Made by a program: the position numbers and the translations under genes
In this document: in pieces, positions 26,974-36,365 of the stretch
How positions within the stretch are numbered: position 1 is the stretch's first letter
How the letters are laid out: each line of letters starts with the position of its first letter
Notes under the pieces: model-generated
The model's input: only the letters and a program-made list of their open reading frames with translations
What the model was told of the DNA's origin: nothing
The model's database searches: none
Assembly (NCBI GenBank): GCA_033791445.1
Contig: JASJGS010000121.1
Location: 15,217 to 79,216, forward strand
Direction of reading: 5' to 3'
Length of the DNA: 64,000 bases
DNA from: JANTGF01 sp033791445
Lineage (GTDB): Bacteria > Bacteroidota > Bacteroidia > Bacteroidales > VadinHA17

Positions 26974-26995
26974 CTTATCAAATATAACATCTTTT

Positions 26996-28837
26996 ATGGC
27001 TGACAATCAAATAAAATCCGATTTTTATACCAACTTCCCTCCTATCACCAAACAAGAATGGGAAGAAAAAGTAAAGGCTGACCTTAAAGGGAAAAGCCCA
27101 GAGAAATTAACCTGGAAAAGTTTTGAAGGTATAGATGTTCCTCCCTTCTATACCAGTGAGGATTTGAAAGGGATGGACTATATCCATTCTCATCCCGGTG
27201 ATTTTCCTTTTAGAAGAGGCACGAAGGTTGCTAATAATAATTGGTTTATCAGGCAGGATTTCAATGTTGCACCAATTCTCAAGTCGAATAAAAATCTTAA
27301 GTTAGCTATTAATTCAGGAATCACCGAACTTGGATTTATTACATCTCAAACAAAAACTTTACCTAATCGAGATATTAAGAATCTGCTGGATGAAGTTGAC
27401 CTGGAAAGAATCAGGATTAACTTTGATGCAGATATAAACAGCCTGGATATATTGAAGCAGTTGGTAGAAGTATTAAAATCTAAAGACATTAAACTTAATA
27501 AAGTTAGTGGTGCCATTGAATACAATCCTCTTGGAAATTTTCTCAAGAACAATCAATTTTATTTTTCTGAGGAAAATGACTTTGAGCTTGCCGGCAGTAT
27601 GTTGCAATTTTGTGATGAGAACCTCCCTGAATTTAAGGTTTTATCAATTGGAGGTAATACATTCAGCAACTCAGGAGCATCCTTATCTCAGGAATTAGGT
27701 TTTGCACTGGCAATGGGAGCTGAAAATCTGGTAAAACTTTCTGAACTCGGATTCAGTATTGAGAAAATTGCCAGCCGAATCCAGATGTCTCTTGGAGTAG
27801 GGTCAAACTACTTTATGGAAATTGCTAAGATCAGGGCAGCCAGGCAACTTTGGGCATCAATTGTATCTGCCTTTAATCCAGAACAGAAAAATTTGGGTGA
27901 AATATTTATTCATTCTGCTCCGACTTTTTGGAATAAAACAAAGCTCGACCCCTACGTAAATATGTTGCGCTTTTCTACCGAATCACTGTCAGCAGCAATT
28001 GGCGGCTCAGATTCAATTAGCACCTTCCCATTTAATATGATTTCAAAGGAGCCAGGTACCTTTTCAGAGAGGATTGCCAGAAACACTCAAATAATTTTGA
28101 AGGAGGAGTCATATATTGATAAAATTGTTGATCCGTCTGCCGGCTCCTATTATATCGAAAATTTAACAGACAAGATTGCAAGTCAGGCATGGGAAATATT
28201 CAAAGAGATTGAAAATATGGGTGGATTTGTTTCAGCCTGTAAAAAAGGATTTATCCAGGATAAAATTGTAGAATCTCAACAAAAAAGAGAGAACAATTAT
28301 TCTACTCGAAAAGAGGTTCTTGTTGGAACAAATAATTATCCGAATTTAAATGAGGTGGAAGAAAATACAACAAATCCTTTGATTGATCCAACTCAAATCG
28401 AAACCAGAGCTGCCTTTGAGTTTGAAGAACTAAGAAAGAGTATTGAAAATCTGGGAAATAAAAAACCCACCGCAGTACTTTTTCCTTATGGAGATCCGGT
28501 AATGCGAACAGCAAGAACTATTTTTGCCACAAATTTCATAGGTGTGGGTGGTTTTGAGATTAAAGATCTAACCGGAATTAAAACCATTGATGAAGGTATT
28601 GAGATCTGCAAAGCAGAGAATCCTCAAGTAGTTGTTTGTTGTAGCTCTGATCCGGAATACCCCCAATTTATTTCCCAGTTAAGCAAAAATCTTAATAAAA
28701 ATACTTTATTGGTGGTGGCTGGGTATCCAAGTGAGTCTATTGAACAGCTAAAATCAATGGGTGCAAAGCACTTCATACATATCAAATCAAATATCTTTGA
28801 GACTTTATCAGACATTCTGAATAATTTGGAAAAATAA
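26996..28837 (+). CDS. mutA: Methylmalonyl-CoA mutase, small (beta) subunit
   Basis: About 613 residues from ATG 26996 (MADNQIKSDFYTNFPPITK). It is homologous to the catalytic subunit but lacks the substrate and cobalamin residues. The TIM-barrel part has LDPYVNMLRFSTESLSAAIGG and VDPSAGSYYIENLTDKIA. The C-terminal flavodoxin-like domain (from about 490) has no DxHxxG cobalamin ligand. In the heterodimeric mutase this subunit is structural. The pair isomerises (R)-methylmalonyl-CoA and succinyl-CoA, linking propionate and odd-chain or branched-chain breakdown to the TCA cycle. mutB starts 10 bases later. Confidence 0.95.
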   Translation: MADNQIKSDFYTNFPPITKQEWEEKVKADLKGKSPEKLTWKSFEGIDVPPFYTSEDLKGMDYIHSHPGDFPFRRGTKVANNNWFIRQDFNVAPILKSNKNLKLAINSGITELGFITSQTKTLPNRDIKNLLDEVDLERIRINFDADINSLDILKQLVEVLKSKDIKLNKVSGAIEYNPLGNFLKNNQFYFSEENDFELAGSMLQFCDENLPEFKVLSIGGNTFSNSGASLSQELGFALAMGAENLVKLSELGFSIEKIASRIQMSLGVGSNYFMEIAKIRAARQLWASIVSAFNPEQKNLGEIFIHSAPTFWNKTKLDPYVNMLRFSTESLSAAIGGSDSISTFPFNMISKEPGTFSERIARNTQIILKEESYIDKIVDPSAGSYYIENLTDKIASQAWEIFKEIENMGGFVSACKKGFIQDKIVESQQKRENNYSTRKEVLVGTNNYPNLNEVEENTTNPLIDPTQIETRAAFEFEELRKSIENLGNKKPTAVLFPYGDPVMRTARTIFATNFIGVGGFEIKDLTGIKTIDEGIEICKAENPQVVVCCSSDPEYPQFISQLSKNLNKNTLLVVAGYPSESIEQLKSMGAKHFIHIKSNIFETLSDILNNLEK

Positions 28838-28847
28838 TATTTAGCAT

Positions 28848-31001
28848 ATGAGACCCGATTTTACCCATATAAATATCAAGAAATATAAAACCTCATCTGA
28901 ATCAGATTCAGCCTGGGAATCAAAAAATAAAGTTGAGAAAAACTGGTTTACACCAGAGAAAATTAACTTAAAGAGTGTATTTACACAATCCGATCTGGAG
29001 AAGATGGAGCATTTGGATTATATTGCCGGAATTCCCCCATTTTTAAGAGGTCCATACTCAAGCATGTATGTTACACGTCCCTGGACCATTCGGCAATATG
29101 CAGGATTTTCCACCGCTAAAGAATCAAACGCTTTTTACCGTAGAAACCTGGCCTCTGGCCAAAAAGGCCTATCTGTTGCCTTTGACCTGGCTACACATCG
29201 TGGCTACGATTCTGACCATGAAAGAGTAGTTGGAGATGTTGGGAAGGCTGGAGTAGCCATTGATTCAGTGTTAGACATGAAGATGCTTTTTGATCAGATT
29301 CCGCTAAATGAAATGTCGGTTTCAATGACAATGAATGGAGCAGTTCTACCAATAATGGCATTTTATATTGTTGCCGCCCTTGAGCAGGGGGTCGACCCAA
29401 AACAGTTAAGTGGCACAATCCAGAATGACATCTTGAAAGAATTTATGGTGCGCAATACCTACATTTATCCTCCAAAGATGTCTATGAGAATTATTGCTGA
29501 CATTTTTAAATACACCTCTGAAAATATGCCCAGGTTTAATTCCATTTCTGTCTCGGGCTATCATATACAAGAAGCTGGTGCTACTGCTGATATTGAGTTA
29601 GCATATACTCTAGCGGATGGATTGGAATACTTAAGAACTGGTATTAATTCTGGGCTGGAAATTGACTCTTTCGCACCCCGGATTTCTTTCTTTTTCGGAA
29701 TTGGGATGAATCATTTTATGGAAATTGCAAAACTCAGGGCCGCAAGATTATTATGGGCAAAAATAGTAAAGCAATTCAATCCAAAGAATCCAAAGTCTCT
29801 TGCAATGAGAACCCATTGCCAAACTTCAGGATGGAGCTTGACTGAACAAGACCCTTTCAATAATGTGACCCGAACAGCTGTTGAAGCTCTGGCTGCCGTA
29901 CTTGGGCATACTCAGTCATTGCATACCAATGCTCTTGATGAAGCCATTGCCCTGCCAACCGATTTTTCTGCACGTATTGCTCGTAATACTCAAATATATT
30001 TACAGGAAGAAACACAAGTAACCAGGTCTGTTGATCCCTGGGGCGGCTCATATTATGTTGAGACTTTAACCCATGAATTAGTAGAAAAAGCCTGGAAGCT
30101 TATTGAAGAAATTGAGAAGTTGGGAGGAATGGCCAAAGCCATTGAAACAGGAGTACCTAAAATGAGGATTGAAGAAGCAGCTGCACGGAAACAGGCTCGA
30201 ATCGATTCAGGGAAAGACACCATTGTAGGTGTTAACAAATATCAACTAAAAACAGAGGACCCTCTTGATATTCTTGAAGTTGACAATTCAGCTGTTCGGG
30301 AATCGCAGATAAACAGGTTAAATGAACTGAAAGCAAAAAGAGACAATAAGGCCGTTCAAAAAGCTCTCGATGAAATCACAAAAGCAGCTGAAAGTGGAGT
30401 TGGGAACCTCCTGGAATTATCTGTAATAGCTGCCCAGGCTTTTGCAACTCTTGGTGAAATTTCAGATGCCATAGAAAAAGTTTCAGGTAGGTATAAGGCA
30501 GTTATTCGTACTGTGTCTGGAGTCTATTCCCACGAATCAGGTAAAGATCCAGTTTTTGAAAAAGCAAGAAAACTAACCCGGGAATTTGCAGTGATGGAAG
30601 GTCGCCAGCCAAGGATTATGATTGCAAAAATGGGCCAGGATGGACATGACAGGGGAGCAAAAGTAGTTTCCACAGGATACGCAGATATAGGATTTGATGT
30701 GGACATTGGACCACTGTTCCAAACACCTTCTGAAGCGGCCCGTCAAGCAGCTGAAAACGATGTACATGTTCTGGGTGTTTCAAGTTTAGCCGGAGGACAT
30801 AAGACCCTTATACCACAGGTCATAGATGAATTGAAAAAGATTGGCCGGGAAGATATTATGGTGGTGGCAGGTGGTGTTATTCCTACCCAGGATTATGAGT
30901 ACTTATACCGTTCAGGGGTGGTCGCAATTTTTGGACCAGGCACATCCGTGGCTGGGGCAGCAACAAAAATACTCGAGCTATTAATTCATAGTATCAATTA
31001 A
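28848..31001 (+). CDS. mutB: Methylmalonyl-CoA mutase, large (catalytic) subunit
   Basis: Protein of 717 residues, the normal length. Key regions are YVTRPWTIRQYAGFSTAKES in the substrate channel, FDLATHRGYDSDHERV, CQTSGWSLTEQDPFNN, and SVDPWGGSYYVETLTHEL. The C-terminal B12 domain has KMGQDGHDRGAKVVSTGYAD, with the DxHxxG histidine ligand of cobalamin. The enzyme needs adenosylcobalamin. It follows mutA directly in one operon, with a thioredoxin-like gene 10 bases after its stop. No epimerase, MeaB chaperone or carboxylase gene is in the window. Confidence 0.97.
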   Translation: MRPDFTHINIKKYKTSSESDSAWESKNKVEKNWFTPEKINLKSVFTQSDLEKMEHLDYIAGIPPFLRGPYSSMYVTRPWTIRQYAGFSTAKESNAFYRRNLASGQKGLSVAFDLATHRGYDSDHERVVGDVGKAGVAIDSVLDMKMLFDQIPLNEMSVSMTMNGAVLPIMAFYIVAALEQGVDPKQLSGTIQNDILKEFMVRNTYIYPPKMSMRIIADIFKYTSENMPRFNSISVSGYHIQEAGATADIELAYTLADGLEYLRTGINSGLEIDSFAPRISFFFGIGMNHFMEIAKLRAARLLWAKIVKQFNPKNPKSLAMRTHCQTSGWSLTEQDPFNNVTRTAVEALAAVLGHTQSLHTNALDEAIALPTDFSARIARNTQIYLQEETQVTRSVDPWGGSYYVETLTHELVEKAWKLIEEIEKLGGMAKAIETGVPKMRIEEAAARKQARIDSGKDTIVGVNKYQLKTEDPLDILEVDNSAVRESQINRLNELKAKRDNKAVQKALDEITKAAESGVGNLLELSVIAAQAFATLGEISDAIEKVSGRYKAVIRTVSGVYSHESGKDPVFEKARKLTREFAVMEGRQPRIMIAKMGQDGHDRGAKVVSTGYADIGFDVDIGPLFQTPSEAARQAAENDVHVLGVSSLAGGHKTLIPQVIDELKKIGREDIMVVAGGVIPTQDYEYLYRSGVVAIFGPGTSVAGAATKILELLIHSIN

Positions 31002-31011
31002 AAATAAAACC

Positions 31012-31527
31012 ATGAAAAAGCTATTAATCATTGCTTTAACCTTCGTTTCAATTATCATGCCTTCAAACAGTCAGGAATTTAATCAAACTATTAACTCTGA
31101 AAGAACTAATTCTGCTATACTTATAGGATATGGTAACCGGGATGCATTTTCTCTTCCTGAATTCCAGGGTTGGTTTGATCAGACTTACGAAGTTTACCTT
31201 CCTTTAGAGGATGTTATAGAAAGTCTATCTCAAAAAGATTTGGATAAAGTTACTATTACCATTGTTATGGCAACCTGGTGCCCCGATAGCCGAAGAGAAG
31301 TTCCAGGTTTCTACAGGATATTGGACGAACTAAGCATTCCGGATGAATCAGTTACTCTTATAAATGTAAATACTGACAAGCTAGTTCCGGGAGAAGACCT
31401 GACCTCACTTAATGTGGCATATGTTCCAACTTTTATTATTTACCGAAATGGAGAAGAAGTAGGCAGGATTATAGAAAGCCCAGATGACAGCCTGGAAGAG
31501 GATATGCTTGAAATCCTTAGTGATTGA
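31012..31527 (+). CDS. Exported thioredoxin-like protein with a WCPDS centre
   Basis: Protein of 171 residues starting MKKLLIIALTFVSIIMPSNS, a signal peptide. The thioredoxin-fold segment TIVMATWCPDSRREVPGF carries a single active-type Cys in W-C-P-D-S rather than CxxC, and VAYVPTFIIYRNGEEVG is the cis-proline loop. With one cysteine in the motif it cannot work as a classical dithiol oxidoreductase. It may be a periplasmic monothiol or scaffolding member of the family. It follows mutB by 10 bases, but a functional tie to the mutase is not apparent. Confidence 0.8.
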   Translation: MKKLLIIALTFVSIIMPSNSQEFNQTINSERTNSAILIGYGNRDAFSLPEFQGWFDQTYEVYLPLEDVIESLSQKDLDKVTITIVMATWCPDSRREVPGFYRILDELSIPDESVTLINVNTDKLVPGEDLTSLNVAYVPTFIIYRNGEEVGRIIESPDDSLEEDMLEILSD

Positions 31528-31565
31528 TTTTATACACTAACCTTTCAAAAGTGCCTTAATTTTTG

Positions 31566-31573
31566 TAACTTTG
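31566..31573 (+). promoter_or_regulatory. -7 element upstream of the DUF4190 gene
   Basis: TAACTTTG matches TAnnTTTG and lies 28 bases before the ATG at 31602. A TTTC about 20 bases upstream could be a weak -33 box. Confidence 0.5.
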
Positions 31574-31601
31574 AGCAAATCAAAGCGTAAAATAATTAAT
31601 C

Positions 31602-32153
31602 ATGGAAGAACCAGCTAAGTCTACAGCAGGACAGGGATTTGGAATTGCATCGCTCATCTTAGGTATTTTAGCTCTGTTAATAGCTTTTATTCCTTGCATT
31701 GGCATTTTTGCGCTTATTCCCGGGATCATAGCCATTGTTTTAGCTATAGTTGGACTATCCCAGGCCAGTAGTGCAAATGGGTCAAAAGGGGTAATAATTT
31801 CAGGCTTAATCATTTCGATTCTTGGAACTACTCTAGCCGCTATATGGTTGGTATTGCTCTCTTCCAGTGGTCTGTTTTTTGAAAAATTTGGCAGGGAGTT
31901 TGCCAATGATGAAAGAATTGAGAGTATAATTGAAGAGTTTGTTGGAGAGTTTGAAAATGAATATGGAAAAGATATTGATGAGGCTATGGATGAAACAGAC
32001 GAGAATCTGGAAAATACACTCGATGCTCTTGAAAAGGGAGAATCTTTTGACACGCTGACCAATGAAGACAAAGCTGGAAAAGTTGGAAAGGCTGCCGGAA
32101 AAGCACTTAAAGAATTTAATGAGACCCTCAAAGACTCAACCAACATAGAATAG
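31602..32153 (+). CDS. DUF4190 domain membrane protein
   Basis: Protein of 183 residues. A short polar start is followed by GFGIASLILGILALLIAFIP and further hydrophobic helices to about residue 90 (AIVLAIVGLSQAS, ISGLIISILGTTLAAIWLVL), the DUF4190 layout of Gly-rich small helices. The last ~85 residues are strongly acidic and helical (FENEYGKDIDEAMDETDEN) and probably cytosolic. No enzymatic motif is present and the function is unknown. The next gene begins 16 bases later and also encodes a small membrane protein, so the two are probably expressed together. Confidence 0.8.
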   Translation: MEEPAKSTAGQGFGIASLILGILALLIAFIPCIGIFALIPGIIAIVLAIVGLSQASSANGSKGVIISGLIISILGTTLAAIWLVLLSSSGLFFEKFGREFANDERIESIIEEFVGEFENEYGKDIDEAMDETDENLENTLDALEKGESFDTLTNEDKAGKVGKAAGKALKEFNETLKDSTNIE

Positions 32154-32169
32154 TTTTTACTCTTTACTC

Positions 32170-32580
32170 TTGTTAAATACCCTCAGGCAAAATCCTTACA
32201 TTACCTTAAACCTATTTTTTATTGGTTTAATATTAATGATATTCATTTATTCCGCGATTTTCTCTACTAAAAAAGTCAACCATCCCATCCCCTCATTTTA
32301 TGAAGAATTTTCTGGCAAAGAATCTCCAACCAGTGGACTCTCAAGAAGCTTTTCTGAAATTATGCGTTTGCATTTTAAGGAGGCAAAGAAATGGAATGTC
32401 AATGGATTGCCAATATTTCTATTTTTTCTGGTTCAATTAGTTATGAGAACTACTATGAGTATAATTTTAGTCAAGAAAACTGTGAATTTAAAAACATTGA
32501 TTTGGATTGATAGCATAGCATCCATCTTGCTTTTTCTACTATGCTTCAAAAACCTTCTTGCCTTCTGGAAATTTTTTTAG
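32170..32580 (+). CDS. Small membrane protein resembling DUF2752 but lacking its cysteines
   Basis: Protein of 136 residues from a TTG start, with three or four hydrophobic helices (LFFIGLILMIFIYSAIF, LPIFLFFLVQLVMRTTMS, WIDSIASILLFLLCF). The central segment SPTSGLSRSFSEIMRLHF, followed by NVNGLPIFLFFLVQL, lines up with DUF2752 proteins, whose hallmark there is CPxCGLTRS. Here both motif cysteines are serine, and an upstream HPIPSFY also has Ser where Cys is usual. It is therefore a cysteine-less divergent member if the match is right. Function is unknown. It is probably in an operon with the DUF4190 gene. Confidence 0.6.
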   Translation: MLNTLRQNPYITLNLFFIGLILMIFIYSAIFSTKKVNHPIPSFYEEFSGKESPTSGLSRSFSEIMRLHFKEAKKWNVNGLPIFLFFLVQLVMRTTMSIILVKKTVNLKTLIWIDSIASILLFLLCFKNLLAFWKFF

Positions 32581-32610
32581 GGATTGTAAAATTTATCAAT
32601 TTCAATATTA

Positions 32611-33459
32611 CTATAACTCCTCAATTGTGAGCGTTTTCCCAGCCCTGATTCCCCTTTTACTTAGTTCCAGCATACAACATTCATGGTATAGATCATGTTC
32701 AAAAAATAGAATGTAGCCATTTTCATAAGCCTCCTGCATAAACATTTCCTTCTCTTTCATACTAACCAATGGTCGTACATCAAATGACATATTGTAATGG
32801 GCAGGAATATGTACCGTGGATGGCACCAGATCAGCAGAATACACTAATTTCTTTCCCTTGTAGGAAACAATTGGAATAACCTGACCCTCGGTATGACCAT
32901 TGAAGATTCTAACCTCGAATCCAGGGAACAAATCTCCTTCCTCTTCGATAAATTTCAACCTTCCACTATCCATCATGGGTAAAATATTTTCATCAAGATA
33001 TGAGTCCTTCTCCCTTTTATTAGGATTCATAGCCCACTCCCATTGCCGGCGACTAACCCAATAGGTAGCATTGGGGAAAGTGAGTTCAAATCCCGAACCA
33101 TCCGCTTTGTTTTTTACGCCACCGCCACAATGATCAAAATGAAGATGGGTAAGAACCATATCCGTAATTTCCTCGGGCGCATAGCCATGTTTTTCAAGTC
33201 CTCCCAAAAGTCCATCACCCCCATTCATATGCAGGAAACTAAAAAACTTTTCCCCTTGCTTATCGCCACAGCCATTATCAATTAAAATACGCTGCGCCCC
33301 ATTGTCTACAAGTAGGGAGCGCAAAGCCCAATTGCATAGGTTATTATCATCTGCGGGGTAATACCTTTGCCATATTGTTTTTGGAACGACTCCAAACATA
33401 GCACCTCCATCTAATTTAAAATTTGATATATGAATTGGGAATACTTTTGTTTCGTTCAT
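32611..33459 (-). CDS. MBL-fold metallo-hydrolase (lactonase-like)
   Basis: Protein of 282 residues, no signal peptide. The HxHxDH zinc motif is in VLTHLHFDHCGGGVK. Further ligands are GHTEGQVIP (His) and SADLVPSTVHIP (Asp), with a C-terminal FFEHDLYHECC. The layout fits metallo-beta-lactamase-fold hydrolases of the lactonase / quorum-quenching or MBL oxidoreductase-like group, common in Bacteroidota. The substrate is not deducible. It is divergent from mpl; a minus-strand TATATTTG at 33485-33492 is a plausible -7 element. Confidence 0.85.
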   Translation of the reverse strand: MNETKVFPIHISNFKLDGGAMFGVVPKTIWQRYYPADDNNLCNWALRSLLVDNGAQRILIDNGCGDKQGEKFFSFLHMNGGDGLLGGLEKHGYAPEEITDMVLTHLHFDHCGGGVKNKADGSGFELTFPNATYWVSRRQWEWAMNPNKREKDSYLDENILPMMDSGRLKFIEEEGDLFPGFEVRIFNGHTEGQVIPIVSYKGKKLVYSADLVPSTVHIPAHYNMSFDVRPLVSMKEKEMFMQEAYENGYILFFEHDLYHECCMLELSKRGIRAGKTLTIEEL

Positions 33460-33522
33460 AATGATTTAAGTTATATTTTTAAAGCAAATATAATTATCTA
33501 AAATCAATCCAACTCAGCAAAC

Positions 33523-34872
33523 ATGAAAATACACTTGATAGCCATCGGTGGAAGTATTATGCATAACCTGGCCATAGCTCTTCATATGAAGGGATACGAG
33601 CTAAGTGGTTCAGACGATGAAATATTCAATCCGGCCCGTGAAATGTTAGAAAAGCACGCTTTATTACCTGAAAAAGAAGGCTGGGATACCAATCGTATTC
33701 ATCCCGATCTTGATGCAGTAATTGTAGGGATGCATGCACGGGAAAATAACCCGGAACTTAAGAGAGCAAAACAGTTAAACCTAAAAGTTTATTCATTTCC
33801 TGAATATGTTTTTGAACAAACAAAAGATAAAAAGCGGGTAGTTATTGGTGGCAGTCATGGAAAAACTACTATAACATCTATGATAATGCATGTCTTGAAA
33901 TTCAATAAATTGGATTTCGACTATCTTGTAGGTTCAAGGCTTGAAGGATTTGAAACCATGGTTAAGCTTACTGAAAGTGCTCCAGTTGCTATTTTCGAGG
34001 GTGATGAATACTTATCTTCTCCTATTGATAGCAGACCAAAATTTCATGTCTATGAGCCAAATATTGGCTTAATAAGTGGCATTGCATGGGATCATATTAA
34101 TGTATTCCCATCATATGAAAACTATCTCGATCAATTCCGGATATTTATAACCAAAATACAACCCGGGGGTTCCATAATTTATCAGGGAGATGATCCTGAG
34201 CTGAAGAAACTTATTCAGACAGACACATCGGGAAATACGCGTATCCCATACTACACTCATCCTTATGAGATTGTTGATAACAAAACATACCTTCATAATG
34301 GTGAAAAGAGGATACCGGTGATAATCTTCGGAAAGCACAATATGCAAAACCTTCAAGGTGCTAAAACTGTTTGCAGTGAATTGGGCCTTACCGATGAGCA
34401 ATTTTACGAAGCTATAAAAAGCTTTAAGGGAGCAGCCCGCCGATTGCAAATTCTAAATGAAAATGAAAATACCTGTGTATATTTTGATTTTGCTCATTCG
34501 CCCTCAAAAGTAAAAGCCACAATAGATGCGGTAAAAGAACAATATCCTGAACGAGAGTTGATTTCCATTTTTGAACTTCATACTTTTAGTAGCCTGAAAG
34601 AAGACTTTCTTCCCGAATATAAGGATACACTGCAAAGTGCGGATAAGGCATTTGTATACTATAGTCCTGATACATTGATCCATAAAAAGCTAAAAGAAAT
34701 AAAACCAGGCCAAGTAAGAGACGCATTTGGAACCGATAATATTAGGGTATTTACTAATCCTGAAGAATTAAAACTGGTTCTGCAAAAAATGGACACCAGA
34801 AATAGAAACTTCCTTATTATGACTTCGGGCAATTTCTCTGGAATCGATTTTTCCCAAACTTTAGACATCTGA
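33523..34872 (+). CDS. mpl: UDP-N-acetylmuramate:tripeptide (L-Ala-gamma-D-Glu-meso-Dap) ligase
   Basis: Protein of 449 residues of the Mur ligase family. It has an N-terminal Rossmann domain (HLIAIGGSIMHNLAIALH, with ELSGSDDEIF), the ATP P-loop GGSHGKTTITSMIMHVL, EGDEYLSSPID, WDHINVFPSYENYLDQF, and a C-terminal domain with FDFAHSPSKVKATIDAV. The SIMHN start and GDEYLSS motif favour Mpl over MurC. Mpl rejoins recycled murein tripeptide to UDP-MurNAc, so this organism probably recycles peptidoglycan with meso-diaminopimelate, consistent with dapD. Confidence 0.93.
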   Translation: MKIHLIAIGGSIMHNLAIALHMKGYELSGSDDEIFNPAREMLEKHALLPEKEGWDTNRIHPDLDAVIVGMHARENNPELKRAKQLNLKVYSFPEYVFEQTKDKKRVVIGGSHGKTTITSMIMHVLKFNKLDFDYLVGSRLEGFETMVKLTESAPVAIFEGDEYLSSPIDSRPKFHVYEPNIGLISGIAWDHINVFPSYENYLDQFRIFITKIQPGGSIIYQGDDPELKKLIQTDTSGNTRIPYYTHPYEIVDNKTYLHNGEKRIPVIIFGKHNMQNLQGAKTVCSELGLTDEQFYEAIKSFKGAARRLQILNENENTCVYFDFAHSPSKVKATIDAVKEQYPERELISIFELHTFSSLKEDFLPEYKDTLQSADKAFVYYSPDTLIHKKLKEIKPGQVRDAFGTDNIRVFTNPEELKLVLQKMDTRNRNFLIMTSGNFSGIDFSQTLDI

Positions 34873-34899
34873 TTTTGTTGAAAAAGATTACTTTTGAAT

Positions 34900-35721
34900 A
34901 TGGGAATTAATGATGTAGAATTTAACCAGGTCCTGTTTGCATTTAGCCTGACATTGTTTGCCGGTTTATCAACAGGCATTGGCAGTGCTATTGCTTTCTT
35001 TGCGAAACGAACAAATACGAAATTTCTATCTATAGCACTTGGTTTTTCTGCCGGAGTTATGATTTATGTGTCATTTGTTGAGATAATTCAAAAAGCAAAT
35101 GATTCTCTGGTTGCATCTCTTGGGGTAACTACTGGTTGGTGGTGGACTATTGCCTCCTTTTTTGGAGGAATTCTGCTTATTGGACTTATTGACAAACTCA
35201 TTCCATCCGTCGAAAATCCTCATGAATTAAGGGGAGTTGAAGAAATGCATGCTGAACCGGAAAAAAACCAGAAACTCATGCGCATGGGAATGTTTACTGC
35301 CTTAGCTATAGCTATACACAACTTTCCTGAAGGTCTCGCTACTTTTACTGCAGCCCTGACAGATCCAAGCCTGGGTATAGCTATCGCTGTTGCCATTGCA
35401 ATTCATAATATCCCTGAAGGGATAGCAGTTTCGGTACCAATATATTATGCCACAAATAATAAAAAGAAAGCATTTACTCTTTCATTTCTATCAGGGCTGG
35501 CCGAACCTGTTGGAGCTTTAATTGGTTACCTTATTTTAATGCCCTTTTTGAATGACATGGTTTTTGGAGTTTTGTTTGCTGGCGTGGCAGGGATAATGGT
35601 ATTTATATCTTTGGATGAATTGCTCCCTGCAGCACAAAAATACGGAGAACATCACTTATCCATTTATGGCTTAATTGCCGGAATGATGGTGATGGCAGTT
35701 AGTCTTATCTTATTCCTATAA
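34900..35721 (+). CDS. zupT: ZIP family divalent-metal transporter (ZupT)
   Basis: About 273 residues from ATG 34900; an in-frame TTG two codons upstream overlaps a TACTTTTG sequence. Eight hydrophobic helices are present. The paired metal-binding helices are HNFPEGLATFTAAL and HNIPEGIAVSVPIYYA, the His-Asn-x-Pro-Glu-Gly signatures of ZIP/ZupT. Between helices 3 and 4 lies a short cytosolic loop with HELRGVEEMHAEPE. ZupT imports zinc and, less specifically, iron, manganese or cobalt across the inner membrane. It follows mpl by 27 bases on the same strand. No Zur or Fur box was identified. Confidence 0.92.
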   Translation: MGINDVEFNQVLFAFSLTLFAGLSTGIGSAIAFFAKRTNTKFLSIALGFSAGVMIYVSFVEIIQKANDSLVASLGVTTGWWWTIASFFGGILLIGLIDKLIPSVENPHELRGVEEMHAEPEKNQKLMRMGMFTALAIAIHNFPEGLATFTAALTDPSLGIAIAVAIAIHNIPEGIAVSVPIYYATNNKKKAFTLSFLSGLAEPVGALIGYLILMPFLNDMVFGVLFAGVAGIMVFISLDELLPAAQKYGEHHLSIYGLIAGMMVMAVSLILFL

Positions 35722-35774
35722 TCTGAAATTCTATTATATTTGCAATTCTTACACCTTGTGAGGAGATATAGAAA

Positions 35775-36245
35775 ATGTTTAGAAAGATTATAGTTGGTTG
35801 TATTTTTATTTTTTTTGCGTATTCCAGTGCTTATTCCCAGGAATATTCAAATGTCATTGGAATTCGTGCTGGCTTACCTACCGGATTAACCTACAAACGC
35901 TTTTTTGACGAAAACTCTGCCATTGAAGGAATATTAGGAACCCGCTGGCGTGGAGTTTCTATGTCATTACTTTATGAATATCATAAGGAAACAAATCTGT
36001 ATCCGGGTTTGCGATGGTACTTTGGAGGGGGAGCAGCTCTCGGATTTTACGATAATCAAAGTCCCTGGGTTGTTGGGGATGATTATAAGGCCATCTTTGG
36101 CGTGGAAGTGGTTGTTGGTATAGATTACAACTTTGCAGAGGTACCTATAAATCTAAGTTTTGATTGGACTCCTCTATATAATATAATTGGCTATACTGAT
36201 TTCGATTTACTGCAGTTTGCTATTTCCGTACGATATATGTTTTAA
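35775..36245 (+). CDS. Small outer-membrane beta-barrel protein
   Basis: Protein of 156 residues with a signal peptide ending SSAYSQ at about residue 22. The mature domain is a compact barrel: GIRAGLPTGLTYKRFF, IEGILGTRWRGVSMSLLYEY, LRWYFGGGAALGFY, FGVEVVVGIDYNF, with the C-terminal aromatic residue in ISVRYMF. The length suggests eight strands (OmpA/PorV-like small barrels). Such proteins are common in the phylum and functionally open. It is 53 bases after zupT and could be co-transcribed. Confidence 0.82.
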   Translation: MFRKIIVGCIFIFFAYSSAYSQEYSNVIGIRAGLPTGLTYKRFFDENSAIEGILGTRWRGVSMSLLYEYHKETNLYPGLRWYFGGGAALGFYDNQSPWVVGDDYKAIFGVEVVVGIDYNFAEVPINLSFDWTPLYNIIGYTDFDLLQFAISVRYMF

Positions 36246-36307
36246 CCTCGTTCTAATCAAACTATAAAGAAAAGAATTATCCCTACTAAAAATTTTATGA
36301 AATTTAT

Positions 36308-36337
36308 TTGGAAGATAAAAAAATATTTTACCTTTGC
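36308..36337 (+). promoter_or_regulatory. Promoter of tRNA-Glu (and probably rpsT)
   Basis: TTTG at 36308-36311 and TACCTTTG at 36330-36337, 18 bases apart, give the best match to the Bacteroidota consensus in the window. Transcription would start near 36344, just upstream of the tRNA. Confidence 0.7.
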
Positions 36338-36365
36338 AGTCCAAACTAAAAATGCGTTTGAAAAC

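Noticed and set aside
26890..26995. Cobalamin riboswitch ahead of mutA-mutB
   Set aside because: The 106-base gap is too short and shows no B12-box-like or structured element, only a promoter -7 box.
31580..32146. Minus-strand frame of 188 codons
   Set aside because: It mirrors the DUF4190 gene, which has a promoter, hydrophobic helices and consistent start on the plus strand.
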